A stretch of 64,000 bases of DNA from Alcaligenaceae bacterium (lineage in GTDB: Bacteria > Pseudomonadota > Gammaproteobacteria > Burkholderiales > Burkholderiaceae_B): contig JABMMM010000047.1 in assembly GCA_013205565.1 (NCBI GenBank), positions 48,588-112,587 on the forward strand. Reading direction: 5' to 3'. This document shows, piece by piece, positions 48,254 to 58,049 of this stretch. The notes under the pieces are model-generated. The model searched no databases. It had not been told where the DNA came from and worked only from the letters and a program-made list of their open reading frames with translations. Position numbers and translations under genes: made by a program. Within the stretch, counting starts at the first letter, position 1. Each line of letters begins with the position of its first letter.

Positions 48254-50383
48254 CTATCTGGCAGAGTCACCACGCAGCGTTGGGTAACGTACGTGGTCGA
48301 CTAGGTCTTGAATGTCTTTACGTGGGGCAGGGGTCAATAAGCTGACGATGATAATCAGCGCGAAACCCAGCGGTACACCAAAGACACCGGCAGAAATTGG
48401 CAGAATGCCGTACCACAACTCGATTGGCGAGGTCACGCCAAAGATGCCGCGCAGCCAGGGCTGTGTGGTGACCATGTAGTAAAACGTAACCCCCAAACCA
48501 CCCGACATACCAACGATTGCACCCCACTTATTCGCACGCTTCCAGAAAATACCCAGAGTGAGTGCCGGGAAAAACGCTGCAGCCGCAAACGAGAACGCAG
48601 CAGACACCAAGAACAAAATATCCGCCGGTTTTTGCGCTGCTACATAGGCTGCAGCTAAAGCGACGACTAGCAACAAGATTTTAGAAATCAAGACCCGACG
48701 CGCGGTGGGTGCGTTGGGATTGATCATCTTGTAGTAGAGGTCGTGCGACAAAGCGTTTGCAATCGTCAGCAGCAAGCCGTCTGCCGTTGACAGCGCAGCA
48801 GCTAAACCGCCTGCAGCGACCATACCTGAGATCACGTAGGGCAAGCCACCAATCTCTGGCGTGGCCAACACGACAATATCGCCACCGATACGGATTTCAC
48901 CTAATTGAAGGATGCCGTCTTTATTGATGTCAATGATTGACAACAGGTTAGGGTCGACCGTGCTCCATTGTGAGATCCAAGCGGGCAGCTTATCAAACGG
49001 CGTGCCCACCAAGACATGGAACATTTCATACTTAACCAACACGGCGAGCGCCGGTGCGGTGAAGTACAGCAAGAAAATAAAGAACAACGACCATGTCACA
49101 GACTCACGCGCTTGTTTGACTGAAGGCGTCGTGTAATAGCGCATCAGAATGTGCGGTAAAGCCGCCGTGCCAACCATCAAGCAAAAGATCAAGGCCAAGA
49201 AGTTTCGACGCGAAGTGTCGAACGCTGTTTTGGCTTTTTCATCGCCGTTCGGATCGCCCGCGAACTGATTGGCATGTCGTGGCATGCCACCCAAGGGTGC
49301 AGTGCGTGCCATGTTGGTTGTTTTATCTCTGGTGTATTGAGCCTTGGCGGCGGCCTCAGTGGCAGGAAGTGCTGCTAAGGCTTTAGCAGCGACGTCTTGC
49401 TGTGCTTTAGGTGCGTTGGCCGACTTTAAATCGGCAATAGCTTTTTCTGCCGCAGCCTTGTCGGCAGCCATTGCGGCTGGCACATTTTTGAGTTTGGCGT
49501 CGGCATCATCTGCACGTTTTTTAAACGCAGCGATCACTTCAAGCTCTTTCGGGTCTTTCAGCAGTTGTGCTTCTTTTGCTGTGACCTTCTCAAGCTGATA
49601 GCCGTAGATCGCCTGTGGGATTGGGTTGCCCGTTTGTTTGACTGAGAGCCAAATCACAGGCACTAAGTAGGCGATGATTAGGATGATGTACTGGGCAACT
49701 TGAGTCCAGGTCACGGCACGCATGCCGCCCAAGAACGAGCAAACCAGAATGCCGCCTAAGCCCAAGAAGATACCAATCTCAAAAGGCACGCCAGACAAAC
49801 GGGTGGTAATCAGACCCACGCCATAGATCTGGGCGACAACATAGGTGAATGAGCACAAAATCGCGGCAATAATCCCTAGTAACCTTGGCAGGTTGCCGTC
49901 GTAGCGCTCGCCCAAGAAGTCGGGGATGGTGAATTGCCCAAACTTACGCAGGTAAGGTGCCAAAAACAGCGCGACCAAACAATAGCCGCCGGTCCAGCCC
50001 ATAATAAAGGCAAGACCGCTATAGCCGGTTAAATACAACGTACCGGCCATACCAATGAATGAGGCCGCAGACATCCAGTCGGCCCCAGTCGCCATACCGT
50101 TATACAAGGCTGGCACTCTGCGACCCGCAACGTAATATTCAGCAGCGTCATTGGTGCGACTCATGAAACCAATGCCCGCATAGAGCAGGACCGTGGCTGC
50201 TAAAAAGACATAACCGATCCAGGCACGGGTCAGGCCCATCTGTTCAGCAACAGCCAGCACAGCAACGAAAGCAATAAAGCCACCGGTGTACCAGGTATAA
50301 ACTTTATTGAGCTGTTTTTTAAACGCCGAGTTAGTGGTGTTTGATGCAAACACACCGCCCTCGTTAGGTGTCATTCCGGCCAT
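48254..50383 (-). CDS. Sodium:solute symporter, VC_2705/ActP-like, large subunit
   Basis: 709 aa; AAEYYVAGRRVPALYNGMATGADWMSAASFIGMAGTLYLTGYSGLAFIMGWTGGY; GLAAALSTADGLLLTIANALSHDLYYK. Confidence 0.92.
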   Translation of the reverse strand: MAGMTPNEGGVFASNTTNSAFKKQLNKVYTWYTGGFIAFVAVLAVAEQMGLTRAWIGYVFLAATVLLYAGIGFMSRTNDAAEYYVAGRRVPALYNGMATGADWMSAASFIGMAGTLYLTGYSGLAFIMGWTGGYCLVALFLAPYLRKFGQFTIPDFLGERYDGNLPRLLGIIAAILCSFTYVVAQIYGVGLITTRLSGVPFEIGIFLGLGGILVCSFLGGMRAVTWTQVAQYIILIIAYLVPVIWLSVKQTGNPIPQAIYGYQLEKVTAKEAQLLKDPKELEVIAAFKKRADDADAKLKNVPAAMAADKAAAEKAIADLKSANAPKAQQDVAAKALAALPATEAAAKAQYTRDKTTNMARTAPLGGMPRHANQFAGDPNGDEKAKTAFDTSRRNFLALIFCLMVGTAALPHILMRYYTTPSVKQARESVTWSLFFIFLLYFTAPALAVLVKYEMFHVLVGTPFDKLPAWISQWSTVDPNLLSIIDINKDGILQLGEIRIGGDIVVLATPEIGGLPYVISGMVAAGGLAAALSTADGLLLTIANALSHDLYYKMINPNAPTARRVLISKILLLVVALAAAYVAAQKPADILFLVSAAFSFAAAAFFPALTLGIFWKRANKWGAIVGMSGGLGVTFYYMVTTQPWLRGIFGVTSPIELWYGILPISAGVFGVPLGFALIIIVSLLTPAPRKDIQDLVDHVRYPTLRGDSAR

Positions 50384-50384
50384 G

Positions 50385-50648
50385 TTATTCGTCCTCGTCT
50401 TCGCTCACGCCGTGCTGCACGTCGAGCTTGTTCATGTAATTGGCATAAAACCAAATAATTAGGCAATAAACCACCAACGACCCTTGCGCCCCCATCCAGA
50501 AGCTAAAAGGCCAGCCAAAAAAAGTGAAGTTCAGATCGCGCGCAAAATAGCTCACGACAAAGGTGACCACAAACCAGATCAACAACAAGATCGCTGAGAT
50601 CCTTAAGTTTGCTTGCCAGTAGGTCCGATGTTTTTCGGTTAATTGCAC
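50385..50648 (-). CDS. DUF4212 (putative solute:sodium symporter small subunit)
   Basis: YWQANLRISAILLLIWFVVTFVVSYFARDLNFTFFGWPFSFWMGAQGSLVVYCLIIWFYANYMNKLD. Confidence 0.93.
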   Translation of the reverse strand: MQLTEKHRTYWQANLRISAILLLIWFVVTFVVSYFARDLNFTFFGWPFSFWMGAQGSLVVYCLIIWFYANYMNKLDVQHGVSEDEDE

Positions 50649-50829
50649 GATGATGCCTCCTCGACGTTTTTACAGGCCAGATTGCTCTGGGTTGTTTCAG
50701 CCTCGACTCGGCCTAGGCCAAATCGAATCATAAAAAAATTAAAAATTAAAAAATCAATAAAGAGCGTTGTTGCAAGAAACATGACAAATCACAGACAATA
50801 ACTAGCTTTTTGAAATCTCAAATCAGACT

Positions 50830-51402
50830 TCAGCCAGATAATCCTGTTTCGCGCTCAAGTTGCGCGGCAAACTTTGGTTCAAAGCCCTTCAGATGTTTGA
50901 TGATTTTTTTTGCGGCCTCGGGCGCACCGCGATCGAGATGGACGCGAGCCAGTTGATACCAGGCGTAGGGGCTCATCGGCTGCAGCTTGGTATTTTGCTC
51001 GAGCGCCTCAGTGGCGTCTACCAAGCGACCTTGCTCGATCAGGACCAAGCCCAAGCCATACCAAGCCTGATCTAGCTTAGAGTTCAGCGCTAAGGCTCGA
51101 CGAAACGAGGACTCTGCCTCACTTAGGTGCCCCAGTTCTTGCTGCAGATATCCAAGGTTGAACCAAGCCGAAACCGGAGCGCGCTCATCGCTTACCAGTT
51201 GTTGATAGACCTTGACTGCGCCGGCCTGATCGCCTGTCTCAGCCTTCAAGTGGGCGAGGCTTGACAGGGCATATATGTCTTTTGGATCGCGCTCGAGCAT
51301 GTCTGAAAAAATATCAGTCGCTTTCTTTTTTGCGCCAACAACGATACAGCTAATGGCTGCCCACTTATGCCAATGCCACGTGAAATCAACGTTCATTTGC
51401 AT
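50830..51402 (-). CDS. Tetratricopeptide repeat protein
   Basis: 190 aa; repeats such as SAWFNLGYLQQELGHLSEAESSFRRALALNSKLDQAWYGLGLVLIEQGRLVDATEALEQNTKLQP. Confidence 0.85.
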   Translation of the reverse strand: MQMNVDFTWHWHKWAAISCIVVGAKKKATDIFSDMLERDPKDIYALSSLAHLKAETGDQAGAVKVYQQLVSDERAPVSAWFNLGYLQQELGHLSEAESSFRRALALNSKLDQAWYGLGLVLIEQGRLVDATEALEQNTKLQPMSPYAWYQLARVHLDRGAPEAAKKIIKHLKGFEPKFAAQLERETGLSG

Positions 51403-51689
51403 GCCTGCACCCCAACTGACACACAGTGTTCAATTTTGACGACGGTCACAGTGAGGTATAGCGCAGCCACAACACAGAATCCTACAAAGGGATGATGGCG
51501 CGCGGCGATTTGTTTAGGAGAAATCAGCGCAGCCAAGAAAGTCCAAGGCTTATTGATCACTTCAAAAAGTTGATAAAACAAGTTGGTGTCTCGTTTAGCG
51601 CCAGCAATAATAAACAACAGACCCTGGCCGGCAAGTGCCCAAAGGCCAATGTATAAGATCAATTGCAGAAGGTTCAAAGTGAATAACAA
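51393..51689 (-). CDS. Small integral membrane protein, unknown function
   Basis: 98 aa, two-to-three hydrophobic segments (LLQLILYIGLWALAGQGLLFIIAGA; FVGFCVVAALYLTVTVV); overlaps the TPR gene by 10 bp. Confidence 0.7.
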   Translation of the reverse strand: MLFTLNLLQLILYIGLWALAGQGLLFIIAGAKRDTNLFYQLFEVINKPWTFLAALISPKQIAARHHPFVGFCVVAALYLTVTVVKIEHCVSVGVQACK

Positions 51690-51897
51690 CTCATGTCTCC
51701 GTCAAAAGCTTTTGCGCGTTGAACTGCGCCCGTCATCGCTGTTAACTTTCCCTAATGTAAGGTCTTTATCTGACGTGTGACTGACACGGGTGCGGCAATT
51801 AAACACTAGCCTGTCTGCGAACCTAATTTGCTTTAAACGCTTAGCATTTTCCCTTAGGTGTTAACCCTATTTTGTGCGTGTAACCATCCATTTCGAT

Positions 51898-52005
51898 GAG
51901 GGTGTACAACGGGTCTGTTATTGCGATTTAGGTGAGGGTGCGCAGCGGCTTAGTTGCCGCGCTTTGGGTAAAGGTGCGCAGCGGCTTAGTCGTCGTGGCT
52001 AGAGT
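51898..52005. repeat. Degenerate 36-bp tandem repeat, three units, spanning the 3' end of the histidine kinase gene
   Basis: Units 51898-51933, 51934-51969, 51970-52005; shared GGTGCGCAGCGGCTTAGT at 51937 and 51973. Confidence 0.75.
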
Positions 52006-53482
52006 TTGTGAGGAAGCTCATTTCGAAACGAGCACCCGTTGCACTACTTTCATCGCCAGATAACTCACTGACACAGATGTCGGCTCGGTGGCGTTGCGCA
52101 ATCTCTTTGACGATCGCAAGTCCTAACCCGCTGCCCTCTGCCTTTGCACCGAGAACCCGATAGAACCGATCAAACACTCGAGAGCGCTCTTCAGCCAAAA
52201 TGCCGGGCCCAGAGTCTTGAACAGAGAGCACAATAGCGTTCAAGCGTTTGGTCACCGCCACGGTGATGTGCCCAGGTGCTGGGGTGTAGCGCAAGGCGTT
52301 ATCAATCAGGTTATTGATTGCCTCTGCCAAAAGAATAGGCTCCGCTGGAATGATCAGGGGATGGTCCGGGCCCTCAAAGCCAATGTAAAGACCTTGCCTG
52401 AGTGCTTGATCGACCCACAACAACGTCTGTTCGCGTGCTAGCGCCACGAGATCAATTGGACTGAGCTTGAGGTCGTTGGGATTTTCTGCCGAGGCCATTA
52501 ACAGCAGTTGATTCACTAAGCGAGTGGCGCGTTGCGTGCCTTGAACAATTTGCAGCAGACTCGCTTGGGTTTGCGCCTGAGCGTCACTGCGCAGCGCGAG
52601 TTCGGCCTGAGTCCGTAAGCCGGCCAGCGGTGTCTTAAGCTGGTGTGCCGCGTCAGCAACAAAACGCCGTTGCGTCAGGACGTTGGCTTCTAGCCTGATC
52701 AAAAGATGATTCATCGCTGTGATCAAGGGTTCAATTTCTGATGGTGCAGCATGCCGGTCGATTGGCGATAAATCGTCCGGGCGCCGAGCACGTAAGCGTT
52801 TTTGCAACGCATTGATAGGTGCGATGCCGCTTGACAAGCCAAACCAAATTAAAAACGCTGCAATTGGTAGCACAAAAAATTGTGGAAAGATCACACCTTT
52901 AATAATGTCGTTGGCGAATTTAGTGCGTTGATCGATCGACTCTGCCGCGAGTAAAAGTATGGGAGCGCTGTTACGTTGTCCGAAATCGTTCCACAAATAG
53001 GCCACACGGATTTCAAAATCTCGCAGAGTGTAATTTTGGTAATAAACGTGATTTTTTTTCTCGTTCGGTGTGAATTGGGGAGAGGGCAGTTCGGTATCCC
53101 CACCGAGAAGCTCTCCGCTGCTAGCTGAGACTTTCCAGAATACTCCATCGTTTTCTCGGGTGCGTAACGCCAGACGCGCGGGTGCTGAAATCTTTAACAC
53201 CGCTTTATTATCTTCAATTTCTACCTGTTGTCCCAAAATCAGCAAGGCATTTGCTAAATTTTTGTCGAAAGGTCCATTCGCTAAGTTTTGAGCAACCACG
53301 TAGGTGATGGCGATGCTCATTGGCCACAATAAAAAAAGTGGTGCGAGGAGCCAGTCGAGAATCTCACCTAGCAGTGAGCGGCGAGCGGGAGCATCAAATG
53401 CCGCCGGGCCCTCTGCAGGTTGAGCGGCGTCGGGTTCACTTTTTGGCAGCGTGTGTGCAGGGATGACGCTTGAATTTTGCAT
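51986..53482 (-). CDS. Two-component sensor histidine kinase (TctE/QseC-like)
   Basis: RRFVADAAHQLKTPLAGLRTQAELALR H-box; LAEAINNLIDNALRYTP N-box; VQDSGPGI; GSGLGLAIVKEI. Confidence 0.93.
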   Translation of the reverse strand: MQNSSVIPAHTLPKSEPDAAQPAEGPAAFDAPARRSLLGEILDWLLAPLFLLWPMSIAITYVVAQNLANGPFDKNLANALLILGQQVEIEDNKAVLKISAPARLALRTRENDGVFWKVSASSGELLGGDTELPSPQFTPNEKKNHVYYQNYTLRDFEIRVAYLWNDFGQRNSAPILLLAAESIDQRTKFANDIIKGVIFPQFFVLPIAAFLIWFGLSSGIAPINALQKRLRARRPDDLSPIDRHAAPSEIEPLITAMNHLLIRLEANVLTQRRFVADAAHQLKTPLAGLRTQAELALRSDAQAQTQASLLQIVQGTQRATRLVNQLLLMASAENPNDLKLSPIDLVALAREQTLLWVDQALRQGLYIGFEGPDHPLIIPAEPILLAEAINNLIDNALRYTPAPGHITVAVTKRLNAIVLSVQDSGPGILAEERSRVFDRFYRVLGAKAEGSGLGLAIVKEIAQRHRADICVSELSGDESSATGARFEMSFLTNSSHDD

Positions 53483-53514
53483 AAAGGCCGTCTGTGGCTA
53501 AAGGCGCTTGTCCT

Positions 53515-54204
53515 TCAGCGTTGAGTAACTGGTGCAGACGCTTCACGTTCGAGGCAATAACCAAGCCCGCGAACGGTCGCGATTTTTACACCGCTGTCTT
53601 CAAGCTTTTTACGCAGTCGATGCACATACACTTCAATCGCGTTCGAACTGACTTCTTCGCCCCATTCGCAAAGGTGGTCAACGATTTGGGTTTTACTGAC
53701 CATGCGGCCGCTGCGCGTTAATAAAATCTCTAGCAAACTGACTTCGCGAGCAGACAGTTCGAGCGGTTGATTGTTGACCGAAGCAACTCGTCCGGTTTGA
53801 TCGAACTCAAGTTTGCCATGGAGCAAGAGCGTACCGCCGCCGCCGGCACCACGTCGGGCAAGGGCTCGCACGCGCGCTTCAAGTTCTGACAACGAGAAAG
53901 GTTTCGCCATATAGTCATCGGCGCCGTGATCAAGCCCGTTGACCCGTTGCTCAATGCTGTCGGCCGCCGTCAAAATCAACACAGGTAGGCGTGACTGTCG
54001 TGCCCGCAAACGGTTGAGAACGGCAAGGCCCGATAGCCGAGGCAAGCCTAAATCAAGAATGAGCAGGTCGAACTCTTGGGCCATCAGCGCGGCGTCTGCC
54101 GCGATTCCATCGCTGACCGCGTCCACTGCATAGCCATGCTGACGCAAAGAACGCGTCAAACCATCGGTCAAAATACTATCATCCTCTGCGATCAGAATAC
54201 GCAT
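53515..54204 (-). CDS. OmpR-family response regulator (TctD/QseB-like)
   Basis: Start MRILIAEDDSILTDGLTRSLRQHGYAVD at 54204; LLILDLGLPRLSG; GADDYMAKPFSLSELEARVRAL; winged-helix C-terminus. Confidence 0.93.
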   Translation of the reverse strand: MRILIAEDDSILTDGLTRSLRQHGYAVDAVSDGIAADAALMAQEFDLLILDLGLPRLSGLAVLNRLRARQSRLPVLILTAADSIEQRVNGLDHGADDYMAKPFSLSELEARVRALARRGAGGGGTLLLHGKLEFDQTGRVASVNNQPLELSAREVSLLEILLTRSGRMVSKTQIVDHLCEWGEEVSSNAIEVYVHRLRKKLEDSGVKIATVRGLGYCLEREASAPVTQR

Positions 54205-54324
54205 GGTCAAAAAGAGCCAATCAGTCATGAACAAAGGCTATTCTGTCATAGCATCTAGGTTCTTCCTAAGAAGTTATCCAGAATGAGGGTTATCCCTAGC
54301 TTTAATATTTATTGTAAAAAGATC

Positions 54325-54354
54325 TTGCACTACTGTTTATTTGTACAGTATAAT
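54325..54354 (+). promoter_or_regulatory. recA sigma70 promoter with LexA/SOS box in the spacer
   Basis: -35 TTGCAC (54325-54330), 18-bp spacer, -10 TATAAT (54349-54354); LexA box CTGTTTATTTGTACAG (CTG-N10-CAG) at 54333-54348. Confidence 0.9.
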
Positions 54355-54386
54355 TATTTTATTAATTTCTCCCTTAAGGATTTGTT

Positions 54387-55514
54387 ATGGACGAAAAAGC
54401 CCTCAAAGCTGGCTCCCCCGAAAAAGCAAAGGCGCTGCTTGCAGCACTTGCGCAAATCGAAAAGCAGTTTGGCAAAGGATCCGTCATGCGCTACGGTGAT
54501 AACGAGGTCGAACATGACATTCAAGTTGTTTCTACCGGCTCGCTGGGCTTAGATATCGCGCTGGGCGTGGGCGGTCTGCCACGTGGGCGCGTGATTGAAA
54601 TCTACGGCCCTGAGTCCTCAGGCAAAACTACGCTCACGCTGCAAGTGATTGCCGAAATGCAAAAAGTCGGTGGTACTTGCGCGTTTATCGACGCAGAGCA
54701 TGCGCTTGATGTGCAATATGCGTCTAAGGTAGGCGTCAATCTGACTGATTTGTTGATCTCTCAACCTGATACGGGTGAGCAGGCCCTCGAAATCACCGAT
54801 GCGCTTGTCCGCTCGGGCTCGGTTGATTTGATCGTGATTGACTCTGTGGCAGCGCTCACACCAAAAGCCGAAATCGAAGGCGAAATGGGTGATTCCCTGC
54901 CTGGTTTGCAGGCTCGGCTAATGAGTCAGGCGCTGCGCAAACTCACCGCCAGCATCAAGCGTACGAATTGCATGGTGATTTTCATCAATCAAATCCGCAT
55001 GAAAATCGGCGTCATGTTCGGTAACCCCGAAACCACCACGGGTGGTAATGCCCTTAAGTTTTACGCCTCGGTGCGGTTGGATATTCGCCGCATTGGTAGC
55101 ATCAAAAAAGGTGACGAGGCTGTCGGTAACGAAACCCGCGTGAAGGTTGTTAAAAACAAAATCGCGCCACCTTTCAAACAAGCCGAATTCGACATCATGT
55201 ATGGGGCTGGTATTTCTCGCGAAGGCGAGATCATTGATTTGGGCGTTGTTGCGGGCATCGTTGATAAAGCCGGTGCTTGGTTCAGTTACAACGGCGATCG
55301 CATTGGTCAGGGCAAAGACAACGTGCGTGAGTATTTGCGCGAGCATCCAGCCATGGCTGTTGAAATCGAAAATCGAGTTCGTGAAAAGCTCGGCGTAGTC
55401 GCTCGCACACCGTCGGTAGCTGAGGCCGCTGCCGCTGCGGCTGCACCTAAAGCAGCCTCAAGCAAAGCGTCAAAAGCCGTCGCAGCCAAGGCTGACTCCG
55501 ACGGCGATCTGTGA
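54387..55514 (+). CDS. recA: Recombinase RecA
   Basis: [70 protein letters not shown]. Confidence 0.99.
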   Translation: MDEKALKAGSPEKAKALLAALAQIEKQFGKGSVMRYGDNEVEHDIQVVSTGSLGLDIALGVGGLPRGRVIEIYGPESSGKTTLTLQVIAEMQKVGGTCAFIDAEHALDVQYASKVGVNLTDLLISQPDTGEQALEITDALVRSGSVDLIVIDSVAALTPKAEIEGEMGDSLPGLQARLMSQALRKLTASIKRTNCMVIFINQIRMKIGVMFGNPETTTGGNALKFYASVRLDIRRIGSIKKGDEAVGNETRVKVVKNKIAPPFKQAEFDIMYGAGISREGEIIDLGVVAGIVDKAGAWFSYNGDRIGQGKDNVREYLREHPAMAVEIENRVREKLGVVARTPSVAEAAAAAAAPKAASSKASKAVAAKADSDGDL

Positions 55515-55566
55515 TTCTGTGATTCCGTGACTCTTTGTTTCTTTGATCCTGGGGCTCGTGCAGACA

Positions 55567-56073
55567 ATGAATGACGAGTTCGGGTCGGTGCAAGCAGTTA
55601 CCACTCAAGCCAAACCGCGGTCCGGCCTGTCCCTCAGGGCTCGGGCCGTTGGTTTATTGTCGCGGCGCGAGCATAGTCGCGTTGAACTGAGTCGCAAGCT
55701 CTCGGTGCATGCTCAGAGCCCCGACGAACTCAGTGAATTGCTCGACGCGTTAGCTAAAGAGGGCTGGCAGTCAGACGAGCGGTTCGTGCGGGGGTTCGTA
55801 CATCGCAAAGCGGGGCAGCAAGGTTTAGTCAAAATTATTCAAGAATTGACCCAGCAGGGCATTGGTGCGACGCAAGTAGCTCAAGTACGGCTCGAACTCA
55901 AAGGTTCGGAGTTTGAACGTGCGCAAGGTGTTTGGCAAAAAAAATTCAGCCGAAGTGGCCCCCCATTGACTGCGCCTGACTATGCTCGCCAGGGTCGGTT
56001 TTTAGCCTCGCGTGGTTTTTCATCTGAGGTCATACACCGAGTTCTCAAAGAGCCGCCCGAGTACGAGACCTAA
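55567..56073 (+). CDS. recX: Regulatory protein RecX
   Basis: LRARAVGLLSRREHSRVELSRKLSVHA; WQSDERFVRGFVHRKAGQQG; immediately downstream of recA. ATG at 55567 preferred over TTG at 55543. Confidence 0.93.
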   Translation: MNDEFGSVQAVTTQAKPRSGLSLRARAVGLLSRREHSRVELSRKLSVHAQSPDELSELLDALAKEGWQSDERFVRGFVHRKAGQQGLVKIIQELTQQGIGATQVAQVRLELKGSEFERAQGVWQKKFSRSGPPLTAPDYARQGRFLASRGFSSEVIHRVLKEPPEYET

Positions 56074-56207
56074 GTATTTTGCAAGTGCCCGCTGTTTGCT
56101 TCAGGCGTGGGCGCAACACAGCCTCTTCGAATCTCTAGTTAATCTCCCTTTGCTGCGCTATACTTATACGCTTTGCTGCACTGTGTCATTTGACAAGCCA
56201 AGCCCGT

Positions 56208-56783
56208 ATGCCTTTGCCTTTATCTGCCTATCCCCGCAAGCCTCTGCACAATCGTTCGATTCAAGTCCATTCCTTTGAGCGTGAGGATGGGTTGTGGGAT
56301 GTTGAGGCCGAACTGATCGATTCAAAAGCGTTTAGCTACTTCAAACGTGATGGTAGCGAGCAAAAAATTGGGCAGGCTTTTCATCACATGCACCTGCGCA
56401 TCACGATCGACAGCACCTTCACTATTCTTGATGCCGTGGCTGCTTATGATGCTTCGCCCTTTGGTGAACCCTGCACCTCAATTGTTGGGGCGTATCGTGA
56501 TCTGATCGGCATGAATCTACTTAAAAGTTTTCGCCAGCAGGTCAAAGAACGCTTTAGCCGCACCGCCGGCTGTACGCATATGACTGAATTAGCCGCCGTG
56601 TTACCCACGGCCGCAGTGCAAACCATGTCAGGCCAGCGTCGTAATGCGGCCGACCCCACAAAACGCCCGTATCAGTTAGGGGGTTGTACGGCGTGGCGTC
56701 TTGACGGTGCGATTACCAAAGATCACTACCCCCAGTGGTACGTTGCACCTGAAGTTATTGCAACAGAAGTCCCAAAAAAATAG
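56208..56783 (+). CDS. DUF2889 domain-containing protein
   Basis: MPLPLSAYPRKPLHNRSIQVHSFEREDGLWDVEAELIDSKAF; GCTHMTELAAVLPTAAVQTM. Confidence 0.88.
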   Translation: MPLPLSAYPRKPLHNRSIQVHSFEREDGLWDVEAELIDSKAFSYFKRDGSEQKIGQAFHHMHLRITIDSTFTILDAVAAYDASPFGEPCTSIVGAYRDLIGMNLLKSFRQQVKERFSRTAGCTHMTELAAVLPTAAVQTMSGQRRNAADPTKRPYQLGGCTAWRLDGAITKDHYPQWYVAPEVIATEVPKK

Positions 56784-56869
56784 TCTTCTCAGGTCGCTCC
56801 CGTTAGGTTTGGGAAGGCTTAAGTGCGTGAGTTGTTGTCATCATTATTTGTTTAACGTTCAGGATCCTT

Positions 56870-58030
56870 ATGAAAATCCACGAGTATCAGGGCAAAGAGT
56901 TGCTGCGTCAGTTCGGTGTGGTCGTGCCACGCGGCATTCCGGTGTTTAGTGTCGACGAGGCGGTTGCTGCTGCCCAGACACTCGGGGGCCCAGTGTGGGT
57001 AGTGAAAGCGCAAATTCATGCGGGTGGACGGGGTAAGGGTGGTGGTGTGAAACTCGCGCGCTCTATTGAAGAAGTGCGCAAGATTTCTGGCGAAATTCTT
57101 GGCATGCAATTAATCACGCACCAGACCAGCGCGCAGGGCCAAAAGGTCAGGCGGCTGCTGATTGAAGAGGGCGCCGACATTAAAAAAGAATACTACGTTG
57201 GCATTGTGACCGATCGCGGGTCCCAACGTGTCTGCGTGATGGCTTCAAGTGAAGGTGGAATGGACATCGAAGAGGTGGCCGAAAATCATCCTGAAAAAAT
57301 TCTTAAAGTTTTTGTCGATCCCGGTACCGGGTTGACAGAGGCAGACGCCCAAACGTTGGCGCGCGGAATCGGTGTGCCTGAAGCCTCAGTGGCTAAGGCG
57401 GGTGCCGAGTTTCAAAAGCTGTACAAAGTGTATTGGGATACCGATGCGTCTCTGGCTGAAATCAATCCTCTGATTTTGACCGGTAGCGGCGACATCATTT
57501 CGCTCGACGCCAAGTTTAATTTCGATACAAACGCATTGTTTCGTCATCCCGAGATCGTGGCCTATCGCGATCTTGACGAAGAAGACCCCGCCGAGATCGA
57601 AGCCAGCAAACACGAACTTGCTTATATTCAACTCGATGGCAACATCGGATGCTTAGTGAACGGCGCTGGTCTGGCCATGGCAACGATGGATGCCATTAAA
57701 TTATTTGGTGGCGAACCGGCTAATTTTCTGGATGTAGGTGGTAGTGCCACGGCTGAGCGCGTGACTGAAGCGTTCAAAATCATGCTCAGCAACAAAGGCA
57801 CCAAAGCCATTTTGGTCAATATTTTTGGTGGAATCATGCGCTGCGATGTGATCGCCCAAGGCGTGATCACTGCCTGCAAGGCTGTGAATTTGAGTGTGCC
57901 CTTGGTGGTACGTATGAAAGGCACCAACGAAGAGTTGGGCAAAAAAATGCTAGCCGATTCGGGTCTGCCTATTATTAGCGCCGACACAATGGCTGATGCC
58001 GCAACCCGCGTCGTTGCGGCGGCTAAATAA
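56870..58030 (+). CDS. sucC: Succinate--CoA ligase (ADP-forming) subunit beta
   Basis: [59 protein letters not shown]. Confidence 0.99.
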   Translation: MKIHEYQGKELLRQFGVVVPRGIPVFSVDEAVAAAQTLGGPVWVVKAQIHAGGRGKGGGVKLARSIEEVRKISGEILGMQLITHQTSAQGQKVRRLLIEEGADIKKEYYVGIVTDRGSQRVCVMASSEGGMDIEEVAENHPEKILKVFVDPGTGLTEADAQTLARGIGVPEASVAKAGAEFQKLYKVYWDTDASLAEINPLILTGSGDIISLDAKFNFDTNALFRHPEIVAYRDLDEEDPAEIEASKHELAYIQLDGNIGCLVNGAGLAMATMDAIKLFGGEPANFLDVGGSATAERVTEAFKIMLSNKGTKAILVNIFGGIMRCDVIAQGVITACKAVNLSVPLVVRMKGTNEELGKKMLADSGLPIISADTMADAATRVVAAAK

Positions 58031-58049
58031 TTCTGCCAAGGATACTGAT

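Noticed and set aside
51944-51962. GCGGC-TTAGTT-GCCGC hairpin considered as terminator of the upstream gene
   Set aside because: Short stem without T-tract, better explained as part of the 36-bp repeat.
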